Positions 1-8,153 of a stretch of 64,000 nt of DNA are shown piece by piece. A model generated the notes under the pieces. The model searched no databases. It worked only from the letters and a program-made list of their open reading frames with translations, and was not told the origin of the DNA. The position numbers were made by a program, and so were the translations under genes. Source of the stretch: Patulibacter sp040675535 (GTDB lineage Bacteria > Actinomycetota > Thermoleophilia > Solirubrobacterales > Solirubrobacteraceae); contig NZ_JBFAPC010000001.1 of assembly GCF_040675535.1 (NCBI RefSeq), positions 21,172-85,171 of the forward strand. The letters are read 5' to 3'. Numbering within the stretch: position 1 is the stretch's first letter; every line of letters begins with the position of its first letter.

Positions 1-2
1 AC

Positions 3-1190
3 TCGCGGGTCGCGTCGGCCCGGCGCAAGCTCGCGCGGCTGCAGGTGCGGCCGGAGCCCACGTGGGGCGAGGGAACGACCTCTGAGTCCCGGCCGTCGCT
101 CGCAGCACCATCTGGGCCCCTCGAGCCCGGCGGCGAGCGCGACGGCGGAGACCACGAGGACACCCGCCCGCCCGTCGGCCCCTACGGCGAGGACGACGGC
201 TCCGACGAGGAGCGCGACGACGACGATCTCGATCACGATGGTCGCGACGACGAGCGCGAGAGCCACCGCGACGACCACGACGACGACCTCGACGGGACGG
301 GTGGGCCGCAGGCCGACCTGGACGAGGTCCGCGCGCTGCGCGACCTCGGGCTCGACCTCGATGCGGCCGTGGAGGCGTCGAGGCTCGACCGCGTGACGGC
401 GATCGTCCGCCGCCAGTCCGAGCGCCCGGCGCCCGGGTCGCTGGGCCGGATGGTCCGGATTCCGGGACGCAGCAGCCGCCGGCTCTGGGTCGCCGCGACG
501 CTGACGGGACTCGTGGCCGCGGGAGGCGCCGCGGCGGCGACCGGGCTCTGGTCCCCGTCGCTCGGCGACGACGATCGCGGGCGACCGTCGGCGAGCGCGT
601 CCGACGTCCCCGCCGACCAGCTCGCGGCCTTCGCGGTCCTGCGGCGGCCGGCGACGGACGCGGACCGCGGCGCCGCCGCACGGGCGGCGCTGCGCTACGT
701 CGGCGGCCGCTTCTCCGGCGTCCGCACGGACCGCGTCCGCGCGCCGGCTGGGGCCCCCGGCACGGTGCTCGTGCCGGTGGCGCGGTCGAGCACCGGTGCC
801 GCCGACGCACTGTGCCTCTTCGCCCCCGATCGGGCCGCCGGCGGCGGCGGGATCAGCTGCTGGACCACGCGCCAGATCCGGGAGGGACACGGGTCCCTGG
901 TCGCCGTCCGGCTCGTGACGCGCGACGCCGTGGGAGGTCAGGAGCGGCCGGCCGACGGCGCAGGCGGAACCGACCGGGCCACTGCGGAGGGCGCCGGCGC
1001 CCAGCCGGCGGTGGCGGGCGGTCGCCGCATCGGCCTCGTGCCCGACGGTGTGGCGGCGGTCCGCGGCGACGACGGCACGACCGCCCCGGTCCGGGACAAC
1101 GCGTACGTGCTGGAGCTGCCCGCGGGGGCCGCGGTCGACGCCCCCGTGACGCTGCTGGACGACACCGGTCGGAGGGTCGGCGCGCCCTAG
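3..1190 (+). CDS. Sigma-70 region-4-like tail in frame with a membrane-anchored unknown domain (5' partial)
   Basis: The frame is open from the left edge. Its first residues read SRVASARRKLARLQ, which resembles the end of sigma-70 region 4.2. No stop follows: the same frame continues through an Asp/Arg/Glu-rich low-complexity stretch (nt 130-300), a segment LDEVRALRDLGLDLD, one membrane helix (about nt 480-545) and an extracytoplasmic part of about 200 residues. That part ends with a module (GLVPDGVAAVRGDDG ... APVRDNAYVLELP) also found at the end of the gene at 1762. In related genomes I would expect the sigma factor and the 'LRALRDLG' membrane protein to be separate genes. Here they are either fused or the second starts inside (for example GTG at 45). 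The fusion is what the sequence shows; its function is not known. Confidence 0.55.
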   Translation, partial: SRVASARRKLARLQVRPEPTWGEGTTSESRPSLAAPSGPLEPGGERDGGDHEDTRPPVGPYGEDDGSDEERDDDDLDHDGRDDERESHRDDHDDDLDGTGGPQADLDEVRALRDLGLDLDAAVEASRLDRVTAIVRRQSERPAPGSLGRMVRIPGRSSRRLWVAATLTGLVAAGGAAAATGLWSPSLGDDDRGRPSASASDVPADQLAAFAVLRRPATDADRGAAARAALRYVGGRFSGVRTDRVRAPAGAPGTVLVPVARSSTGAADALCLFAPDRAAGGGGISCWTTRQIREGHGSLVAVRLVTRDAVGGQERPADGAGGTDRATAEGAGAQPAVAGGRRIGLVPDGVAAVRGDDGTTAPVRDNAYVLELPAGAAVDAPVTLLDDTGRRVGAP

Positions 1191-1409
1191 GAATCGCACC
1201 CGCCGGCTCGCCCGGTGACACCAAGATAACGCGCACGTTGCGACCACGATCGGTGGTTGGTCCCGCTGCGCCCGCAGGTACACCACGGGACGATGTTTTT
1301 CGTTGTGTGCTCTGGTTCGTGTGCATACCCTCAGCGCCGGTCCGCGTGGTGTGGGGAGGTCCCGTGCCGCGCGTGGCCGATGGTTCACACACGACATCAG
1401 GAGCAACGA

Positions 1410-1760
1410 ATGCAGCACCACCTCAAACGTGCGGGTGCGCTCGCGGCGGTCGTCGCCGGCTGCGCGCTCGCCTCGGCGGGCCCCGCGGACGCGGCCTCGA
1501 TCGCGTACTACGAAGGGACGACGACCAGCCAGTTCGGGCCCTGGCACTCACTGATCGAGACGTCCGTCCGGTCGCTCGGCGGCGCGCTCTCGTGCACCGC
1601 GGCCGCCGACGCGAGCCACGCGATCGTGGGTACCGCGTACTGCATCGACGGCGTCGACAACGTCGTCGCGCACCCGTACAACGCGACGCTGCGGTACGGC
1701 TGGTGCGGCGTGCCCGCCGGGTCGGGCGCCGCGTACATGCGGTGCCGGGAGGACTACTAG
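1410..1760 (+). CDS. Small secreted protein with four cysteines, unknown function
   Basis: A 116-residue protein. ATG is preceded by AGGAG about 7 nt upstream, which decides this start over in-frame codons further up. Residues 1-28 form a signal peptide (KRAGALAAVVAGCALASAGP then ADAA). The mature part of about 90 residues contains four cysteines (SCTAA, YCIDG, WCGVP, RCRED), consistent with two disulfides outside the cell, and several aromatic residues. The stop is one base before the ATG of the next gene, so the two are probably co-transcribed. I do not recognise the family. Confidence 0.75.
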   Translation: MQHHLKRAGALAAVVAGCALASAGPADAASIAYYEGTTTSQFGPWHSLIETSVRSLGGALSCTAAADASHAIVGTAYCIDGVDNVVAHPYNATLRYGWCGVPAGSGAAYMRCREDY

Positions 1761-1761
1761 C

Positions 1762-2376
1762 ATGCGTCGTCCCCGCATCCTCCTCGCGGCGTCCGGCGTG
1801 TCGGTCGCGGCCGTCGCCGGGCTCGTCGCGGTGCTCCCCGGGCCGGCGGTCGGTGCCGCCCCCGCGGCGCCCCACGTGGCCGTCCTCTCGGCGGGTCCTG
1901 CGGCGTCGCTCCCGCCGGCCGCGGTGCGTGTGCTCGGCGGCCCGTCGCTGGCCGACCGGGGCGCTGATCCCCAGTCCGCAAAGCAGATCGCGAGCCCGGG
2001 GTCGCCGACGGACCGCTGGTTCGTCGTCCCGAGCCGGGACGGCGCGTGCCTCGTCACGCCCGACGCGACGGTGGCGTGCGCATCGACGGCGAACGTCGAC
2101 GCCGGGACGCTGCGCGTGATCGACGTGCAGCCTCCGGCGCCCGGCGCCGGCGACGAGCCGGGCGGGTCGCCGCTCGACGGCCCGGGCGTCGTCCGGGGCG
2201 TCGTGCCCGACGGCGTCGACGCGGTCCGCGTGGTCGACGCGGACGGCGGGACGGTGGCGACGGCGCCCGTCCGATCCAACGTCTACCGGCTCGAGGTCGA
2301 CGACGTCGCGGCGATCGACGCGACCGAGCTGGTGCACGACGACGGCAGCGCGACGGCCATCCGGCCCGGCGGCTGA
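1762..2376 (+). CDS. Exported protein sharing a C-terminal module with the gene at 3-1190
   Basis: A 204-residue protein with an N-terminal signal peptide or signal anchor (residues 1-32: RILLAASGVSVAAVAGLVAVL). Two cysteines lie in the middle (GACLV, VACAS). The last 60 residues (VVPDGVDAVRVVDADGG ... APVRSNVYRLEV) closely match the end of the gene at 3-1190, so both carry one extracytoplasmic module. The start is one base after the previous stop. Function unknown; a surface or sensory role linked to the upstream sigma-like gene is only a guess. Confidence 0.75.
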   Translation: MRRPRILLAASGVSVAAVAGLVAVLPGPAVGAAPAAPHVAVLSAGPAASLPPAAVRVLGGPSLADRGADPQSAKQIASPGSPTDRWFVVPSRDGACLVTPDATVACASTANVDAGTLRVIDVQPPAPGAGDEPGGSPLDGPGVVRGVVPDGVDAVRVVDADGGTVATAPVRSNVYRLEVDDVAAIDATELVHDDGSATAIRPGG

Positions 2377-2742
2377 CCCGGCGGCCCCGCCTGCCGCCGC
2401 GGTCCGGCGTGGGGCGGGACGGGGTGTCGGAGCGGGGGACCGCCCCGTTGGCCTGTGCCGGCGACCCGGTCGACGGCAGGTGCCCCTCGCGACGGTGCGG
2501 TGCGACAGGCGACGGTGGCCTGTCGCATCGCGGGCGTTGGTGGACGCGGCCTTGAGTCAAAAATTGGTCTTTGCACGTCGGCATTCAGGAGAATGGATTG
2601 TGACCGTCCAGTGATTTCGGGTCGTTGCGGGTGGCGGATGGGACGGAGATGCGCTTAGGTGGGCGAGCGGGTCCGGCCAACGCATCCAAGGCGAACCGGG
2701 CCCCGATCATCACTCGCTGACACCCACCAAGGACACACTCGC
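2377..2742 (+). other. 366-nt intergenic region before the PstS-like gene
   Basis: No convincing gene. It contains a locally A+T-rich stretch (about 2550-2615), unusual for this window and a likely promoter area, and one copy of a 31-nt repeat (2673-2703) ending about 40 nt before the next start codon. I could not place a -35/-10 pair. Confidence 0.5.
2673..2703 (+). repeat. 31-nt direct repeat, copy 1
   Basis: Begins CCGGCCAACG and ends AAGGCGAACCGGGCCC. It matches 7055-7085 at 29 of 31 positions in the same orientation. It lies 40 nt upstream of the exported binding-protein gene, and the second copy lies just beyond the terminator of the following gene, so the pair flanks both genes. Meaning unknown. 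Confidence 0.7.
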
Positions 2743-4032
2743 ATGTTCGCCATCTCACGCACCATGGTCGCCTTCGGCGCCGCCGTCGTCTTCTCGCTCG
2801 GCGCCGCGGCGTCGGCGTCCGCCACCACGATCAACGGCAGCGGCTCGTCGCTGCAGAAGAACGCCCAGCAGAGCCTCTGGGCGCCGTCGTTCACGACGGC
2901 GTTCCCGTCCGACGCGATCAGCTACACCTCGACGAGCTCGGGATCGGGCCTGTCGGAGTTCGGCAACGACAACAGCGTGCTGAAGACGGCTGGCGGCGTC
3001 GACGTCTTCGTCGGCACCGACGACGCGCCCGACGCCACGCAGACCGCCAAGGCGAAGACCGCCACGGGCACCAACGCCAACGAGATCACGGTCCCGGTCG
3101 CGCAGGCGCCGGTGGCGATCATCGCCAGCCTGCCGGCCGGCCTGACGATCAGCAACACGCAGGTCGCGCTGTCGCAGGCGCAGCTCGAGCAGATCTACCA
3201 CCACGCCGTCCCGGCGTCGGGCGCCTACGCCGCCAACACCTGGGGCGCGGCGCTGAACGCCGCCGGCGCCTCGATCACCGGCGACACGGGCGGCGCGAGC
3301 GCCACGGCGATCACGCTGCAGGTCCGCGTCGGCGACTCCGGCACGACCCGCGCGGTGAAGGGCTTCCTCGAGCAGATCGACACCGGCGACACGCACGGCT
3401 GGAACCACGAGGGCAGCGACTCCTGGACCAACACGTCCGGCACGACGACCAACGGCGGCGCGAACACGGGCGGCGGCGCGCTGGTCACCAGCACGCTGAG
3501 CAACCCGGGCTCGATCGGCTACGCGAACCTCGCCGACACGACCGCGACGGTCACGAACCTGCCCGTCGCGGTCACGACCGGTGGCTCGGCCTCGCACCAG
3601 GTCATCCGCTTCCAGCTGAAGGTTGGTGCCATTCCCCGGGATGCCTCGTCCAACCCGGCCAGCCAGACGACCGCCGCCGGCAACCTGACCACTTCGGGCT
3701 CCGGCTCGTGGAGCGCGGTGCCCGCGAGCATCACGGCGACGACGACGTGGGAGAACACGATCGCGAGCTCGACGTCGACGTCGCTCGCCGGCTACCCGCT
3801 CGCCGCCCCGACGTACGACCTGGGCTGGGACAACTACGCGGCCGTGACCAATGGTGCCGGCGGCGCGGCGACCTACACCGCGGCGCAGATCACCACGGCG
3901 AACAACTACTTCGATTACCTGGTCAGCACCGCCGTTGGCAAGGGCCAGCCGACGGTCACCGCCAACGGCTACGCGCCGCTGCCCACCAACGTGCAGACGA
4001 AGGCCGTGACGGCCGCCGGACTCGTCAACTAG
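2743..4032 (+). CDS. Exported PstS-like periplasmic/cell-wall binding protein
   Basis: A 429-residue protein. ATG follows AAGGA, and residues 1-27 are a signal peptide ending ASASA. The mature start (INGSGSSLQ) and a later SGSGLSEF match the phosphate-binding-loop style of the PstS/PBP2 family, and a GDSGTTRAVKGFLEQ stretch follows the usual order. It is longer than typical PstS (about 300-370) and rich in Thr/Ser/Ala. No transporter genes lie beside it, unlike the true pstS at 19048. It may be an orphan phosphate-binding or surface protein. The next gene in the same direction begins about 200 nt on, after a strong hairpin. Confidence 0.75.
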   Translation: MFAISRTMVAFGAAVVFSLGAAASASATTINGSGSSLQKNAQQSLWAPSFTTAFPSDAISYTSTSSGSGLSEFGNDNSVLKTAGGVDVFVGTDDAPDATQTAKAKTATGTNANEITVPVAQAPVAIIASLPAGLTISNTQVALSQAQLEQIYHHAVPASGAYAANTWGAALNAAGASITGDTGGASATAITLQVRVGDSGTTRAVKGFLEQIDTGDTHGWNHEGSDSWTNTSGTTTNGGANTGGGALVTSTLSNPGSIGYANLADTTATVTNLPVAVTTGGSASHQVIRFQLKVGAIPRDASSNPASQTTAAGNLTTSGSGSWSAVPASITATTTWENTIASSTSTSLAGYPLAAPTYDLGWDNYAAVTNGAGGAATYTAAQITTANNYFDYLVSTAVGKGQPTVTANGYAPLPTNVQTKAVTAAGLVN

Positions 4033-4108
4033 CACCCGCCGCACGGCGGTCAGCACCGGCGGCGGGGCGCGAACGCGCGTTCCGCCGCCGTCCGGTCTCC
4101 GTCGGTCC

Positions 4109-4136
4109 GCCCGCCGGCGCTCACGCGCCGGCGGGC
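4109..4136 (+). terminator. Strong GC hairpin after the PstS-like gene
   Basis: A perfect 12-bp stem, GCCCGCCGGCGC / GCGCCGGCGGGC, closes a TCAC loop. It starts 77 nt after the stop codon and is followed by no T-run, as is common in high-GC actinobacteria. Confidence 0.6.
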
Positions 4137-4229
4137 GAGCCCGTTGGCCGTCGCCGCGCGTGTCTGGGCCGCCCCGACTCCCACCCTCTTCCCCTCCCGA
4201 TTCCGACGTCCGACCCCACGAGGTTCCCT

Positions 4230-6950
4230 GTGTCCCGTAGTCCCGCTCCCGCCCCCGATCGCGGCTCACCCCTGCCCGTTCCGTCCCCGCCGGCCCACGG
4301 CACTCGTCGCCGGGGGGCCCGCCTGCTGGTGTCCGCCGCGGCCGGCCTGGCGTTGCTGGCCGCTCCCGCGCTCGTCGCGGCGCCCGCGCACGCCGCGACC
4401 GACCTGTCGAAGTACGGCGAGCTGCACCGCTTCGGGGGGTTCGACACCGCCCGCTACGCCGAGAACGCGTACACCGGGGCGCTGACGGCCGGCAAGCTCG
4501 TCGATCCGGTCGGCTTCACCGTCGACCCGCAGGACGGCGGCACGGCCACCGCGCCGACGCAGGCCGTGTGGGTGCTGGACCGCACGAACATCGCCGCCGT
4601 GCAGCAGTTCCGGCTGCAGAAGCTGAGCCAGACCGGCGAGGTGCTCGGCACCACGACGTTCTCCGTGCCGAAGGACGCCGACGGCAACAACCGCACCATC
4701 GTCGGCCTCGCCGTCGACCACACGACCGGGTCGGCGGGCGCCGGCGCGGTCTACGCGGTGATCGAGCGCAACACGGCGGGCAGCAACGGCACCATCGGCC
4801 GCGCCGAGGAGGTCGTCGGCTGGTCGACCGCTCCGCAGGACGGCAAGCTCGTCGCGGCCGCCGGCCTGAACCCCGTCGGCGCCGCGCTGCTGGCGCCTGG
4901 CGCCGGCTTCGGCGCTCCCGGCGCGCTCGGGGCCGCGAGCACCCTGGCCGCCGCGGGCAACGAGACCTTCGCGGTGCAGGGCCTGGCCGTCCACACCCGG
5001 CCCGGCGGGGCGCGGGCGCTCGCGCTCGCCAGCGCGCTCACGGGCGAGCTCGTCAGCGGCGATTACGCGCAGGGCGCGGTGGTGCAGGACTTCGCGCTGA
5101 CCGGCACCCGGGGCGCGCGGCTCGGGCGCTGGACGTCCGACGCGCTCGCCGGGCTCCCGGACGCGTCCGGGCACGAGTCCACGTCTCAAGGCGCGGCGGG
5201 TCTGCAGGCGCTGCCGGACGGCAGCGGCGCGCTCGCTCTCGTCCTCAGCGGCAACATCGAGTCGGCAGAGATCGTGCGTCTCGACGCCGACCTCGCCAAT
5301 CCCAAGATCCTCCTCAGCAACGCCCGAACCGACTACCCGGTCCTGTGGGCGGCCCAAGGCGGGACGATCGGGCTGCCGGCCCGGGGAACCGTTCCGGAGT
5401 ACGGGAACACTCCATCGACCGCCGGGGGCGCGGGCAACCTGACGGTCGCGACGAGCACCGGCGCCTGGGCGGCGGCCGCGGACCCGTACACGTACGGCGG
5501 CGGCAGCGGGGACACCAGCAATCGGCCGCTGACGCAGCAGGGGGTGGCGTTCGTGGATCCGCTGGCGTCGGGGGCGCTCGCCACCCCGATCCCGCCCGTC
5601 ACGACGGTGGCCGGGACGCTGGCCTCGGCGACGAAGACCGGGCCGTGCGCGTTCGCCGGCAACGGGCTGACCTTCGCGGCCGGTGCGGGCGGCTCCGTGT
5701 GGGTCCTCTCGCGGAGCCAGAGCTCCGTCTTCCCCTCCGGCGGCGACTACCCGACCACCAGCGGCCGCGAGATCGTCGAGCTCGGCCCCGGCGGCACGGC
5801 GTGCAGCGAGCGGCCGTCGGGGACGTTCACCGTCCAGGGCGGCACGACGACCGCGCGGACGCCGGCGAGCGACAGCGATCCGCTGATCGTGCCGACCGGC
5901 ACGAAGGTGACCTTCGACACCGCCTACGACGCGACCGACCCGGCGAAGCCGCTGGGTGTCTCGTACGGCCCCGACGCCGAGTTGGCCGGCGTGGTCGCTC
6001 CGCGCTTCGGTAAGCGCGAGCTCGGCGCATGGGACCTCGACGGCGACGCGACCAACGGTGCCGCCGGCGACGGATACGAGGTCACCGGCGCCCGCCCGAA
6101 CGACGGCCAGATCAAGGCGTCGTCGTTCGTGCCCGACGCGACGTTCACGTACACGACGCCCGGCGTCTTCCCGGTCCGCCTGCGGATCCTGGGCGAGTCC
6201 GGCCCGTACGTGAAGTCCGGCTCGGTGGTCGTACAGGCGGCGCAGGCGCCGACGGCGTCGTTCACGGTCGCCGGGGGTGCGACGGCCGGCAAGGCGGTCG
6301 CGTTCGACGGGTCCGGGTCGACGACGGCGTTGGGGACGACGCTGAAGTCGTACCGGTGGGATTGGGGTGATGGGTCGGCCCCGGAGACGACGTCGACGGC
6401 GCAGGCGTCGCACGTGTACGGGGCGGCGGGGTCGTTCACCGCGAAGTTGCGGGTGACGAACAACACGTTCCAGAACAGCACGGAGGTGACGCGGTCGGTG
6501 TCGGTGGCGCCGAAGCCGGTGGATCAGCAGCAGCCGCCGACGCAGACGACGACGCAGACCACGCCGACGACGACGGTGCCGACCACACAGCTCCCGCCGC
6601 CTGGCCTCAAGCCGACGCTGGTCGCGAAGTTCGCGCTGTCGATCGCGAAGCCGAAGGCGGTCAAGCGCGGGAAGTCGCTGTCGTTCAAGGTGACGGTTCG
6701 CAACTCCGGGACCGCAGGGTCTGCGGCATCGGTGTTGACGGTGACGCCGCCCAAGGGCGTGCGGGTCGGCTCCGGCAAGGCCGGCAAGGCCGTGAAGGTC
6801 AAGGTCGCCGCGATCAAGGCCGGTGGCTCGAAGGTGATCACGGTGAAGCTGAAGACGGCCAAGTCGACGAAGACGTCGACGAAGATCAAGCTCAGCCTCG
6901 CCGGTGGCGGGCTGAAGGCGTCCGGCACGCTCAGCCTCAAGCTGAAGTAG
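4230..6950 (+). CDS. Large secreted protein: propeller-like N-terminal part, PKD domain, Thr/Pro linker, CARDB-like C-terminus
   Basis: A 906-residue protein with a GTG start behind an AGG-rich site. An Arg-rich n-region and hydrophobic segment (LLVSAAAGLALLAAPALVAAP, split here only for description) give a signal peptide ending near residue 54. The next 600 residues have repeated strand patterns and motifs such as GLAVD that suggest a beta-propeller. Around residues 669-765 is a PKD domain (WDWGDGS and SHVYGAAGSFTAKLRV). A Gln/Thr/Pro linker leads to a Lys-rich domain (about 800-906) like CARDB or DUF11 modules. It is probably a cell-surface protein; no catalytic motif was seen. Confidence 0.75.
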   Translation: MSRSPAPAPDRGSPLPVPSPPAHGTRRRGARLLVSAAAGLALLAAPALVAAPAHAATDLSKYGELHRFGGFDTARYAENAYTGALTAGKLVDPVGFTVDPQDGGTATAPTQAVWVLDRTNIAAVQQFRLQKLSQTGEVLGTTTFSVPKDADGNNRTIVGLAVDHTTGSAGAGAVYAVIERNTAGSNGTIGRAEEVVGWSTAPQDGKLVAAAGLNPVGAALLAPGAGFGAPGALGAASTLAAAGNETFAVQGLAVHTRPGGARALALASALTGELVSGDYAQGAVVQDFALTGTRGARLGRWTSDALAGLPDASGHESTSQGAAGLQALPDGSGALALVLSGNIESAEIVRLDADLANPKILLSNARTDYPVLWAAQGGTIGLPARGTVPEYGNTPSTAGGAGNLTVATSTGAWAAAADPYTYGGGSGDTSNRPLTQQGVAFVDPLASGALATPIPPVTTVAGTLASATKTGPCAFAGNGLTFAAGAGGSVWVLSRSQSSVFPSGGDYPTTSGREIVELGPGGTACSERPSGTFTVQGGTTTARTPASDSDPLIVPTGTKVTFDTAYDATDPAKPLGVSYGPDAELAGVVAPRFGKRELGAWDLDGDATNGAAGDGYEVTGARPNDGQIKASSFVPDATFTYTTPGVFPVRLRILGESGPYVKSGSVVVQAAQAPTASFTVAGGATAGKAVAFDGSGSTTALGTTLKSYRWDWGDGSAPETTSTAQASHVYGAAGSFTAKLRVTNNTFQNSTEVTRSVSVAPKPVDQQQPPTQTTTQTTPTTTVPTTQLPPPGLKPTLVAKFALSIAKPKAVKRGKSLSFKVTVRNSGTAGSAASVLTVTPPKGVRVGSGKAGKAVKVKVAAIKAGGSKVITVKLKTAKSTKTSTKIKLSLAGGGLKASGTLSLKLK

Positions 6951-6966
6951 CCCGGTACTGGCGGGG

Positions 6967-6995
6967 GCGGGTCGAGCGCTGCCTGCTCGACCCGC
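6967..6995 (+). terminator. Hairpin terminator after the PKD-domain gene
   Basis: A perfect 11-bp stem GCGGGTCGAGC / GCTCGACCCGC with a 7-nt loop, beginning 17 nt after the stop codon. No T-tract follows. Confidence 0.75.
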
Positions 6996-7535
6996 CTCAC
7001 CGGAGCGCGCGTGCCCCCGGTCTGGCGGCACCGCGCGAGAGGACTGCGCCAGAACCGGCCAACGATTCCAAGGCGAACCGGGCCCGACGCCCGCATGACA
7101 CGGACGATCCAGTCTACGGGTTGGACGTCCCGACGTCGACGTCGGCGATGCGCCGCGTGCTCACCGCCCGTGACGCTCCCGGGCCGGGACGAACGTCTCA
7201 GGGTCGTCGCCTCTCGCCCGCCGACGGTGCGGAGCCCGCGGTCGCGCGTGCCCACCCGGACCGTCGCGAGTGGGTGAGCGGCGGCTCGCCGTCGCGGTCG
7301 TCCAGGCGCACCGGTCGGTAGACCGGCCGGGCCCGGTCGCGCTCGGGGCGACGGGACCGCGTCGTGGGGTCAGGATCGCGCGTACCCATGCGGCCGACGG
7401 TACGCCCGGGAGGCCTCGGTGGCCAGGGCGTTCCCCAACCGTTCACGTCGTCGACGGGCCGGGGCGTCCGTCAGGCGTCCGTGAGGGCGAGGACGAGAGC
7501 GTCAGAGCGCACGACGGCGACGCCCGGCAAGCGGG
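6996..7535 (+). other. 540-nt region without a confident gene
   Basis: Holds the second copy of the 31-nt repeat (7055-7085). Open frames here are Arg/Pro-rich and lack ribosome sites. A minus-strand frame at 7198-7389 (starting MGTRDPDPTTRS) is possible but unsupported. Confidence 0.45.
7055..7085 (+). repeat. 31-nt direct repeat, copy 2
   Basis: Same orientation as 2673-2703 with two mismatches. It lies about 60 nt past the terminator hairpin and is not followed by a plus-strand gene for more than 7 kb, so it is not an obvious promoter element here. Confidence 0.7.
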
Positions 7536-7961
7536 TCAGCCGTCCGGACGCAGGACGTCGTGCGGGAAGCGGTCGACGCGGTCGATGACCCCGTCGAGGA
7601 ACGCGGTGGCCATCGGGCCGCTGACCCGGCGGCGCTTCGACGACGCGTAGGTCCGCAGGGCGTCGTTCGTGCTCAGGTGCTGCGCGGCGACGCTGATGTC
7701 GATGAGGATCTGGTGGACCTCGGCGTCGTCCCCGGCGGCCGTCGCCGTCGCGTCGGCGTAGTACCGCCATCCGCTGCCGCTCGCACGACTGCCGGGCCGG
7801 CGCTGGCGCAACAGCCGGGCGTAGTCCCCACCGTGCGCCCGCAACAGCAGCGCGACCGCGTCGGCCGACAACGCATCGGCCGTCTTCGTCGTCCCGTCGC
7901 GGGGAGTCGGGTCCCGCCCTTCACGTCCGCTTTCGGACATCGCGGCCTCGTCGGTCGGCAT
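7536..7961 (-). CDS. Hypothetical protein, 141 residues
   Basis: The chosen ATG (MPTDEAAMSESG) has CAGGA about 9 nt upstream; a longer in-frame start at 8027 lacks one. There is no signal peptide or membrane helix. The body looks helical and polar (ADALSADAVALLLRAHGGDY, then HQILIDISVAAQHL) and ends in a basic then acidic segment (SSKRRRVSGP, DGVIDRVDRF). No family recognised. It is separate from the operon that ends at 8154, about 190 nt upstream of its start. Confidence 0.55.
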   Translation of the reverse strand: MPTDEAAMSESGREGRDPTPRDGTTKTADALSADAVALLLRAHGGDYARLLRQRRPGSRASGSGWRYYADATATAAGDDAEVHQILIDISVAAQHLSTNDALRTYASSKRRRVSGPMATAFLDGVIDRVDRFPHDVLRPDG

Positions 7962-8153
7962 GACGATGTCCTGCCGCAGCCCCGGAACTCGAAGCCCCGA
8001 CCGACACCAGCTACCCCACGCAGTCAAGCACGCTCAGGACTCGCGGTGGGGTAGCGCGGGGTTCATCGCGGCGGAGACGAGGGTCCGCCGCGCGCTCAGC
8101 GCTCGTAGTGGTAGCGGGCTTGCAGCACGACGAGGTCACCGTCGAGGGTGACG

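Noticed and set aside
2673..2703. Resemblance to a cyclic-di-GMP (GEMM) riboswitch because of ACGCA...GGCGAACC
   Set aside because: The second half of the aptamer (GGGACGCAAAGCC-like) is absent and copy 2 lacks the ACGCA; only the repeat is supported.
4266..7031. Very long minus-strand open frame opposite the PKD-domain gene
   Set aside because: Arg/Gly/Ala-rich translation, no ribosome site, exactly opposite a gene with signal peptide and domains; a GC artefact.
7198..7389. Possible small minus-strand gene (MGTRDPDPTTRS)
   Set aside because: No ribosome site, low complexity, no family; kept only as a note in the intergenic entry.
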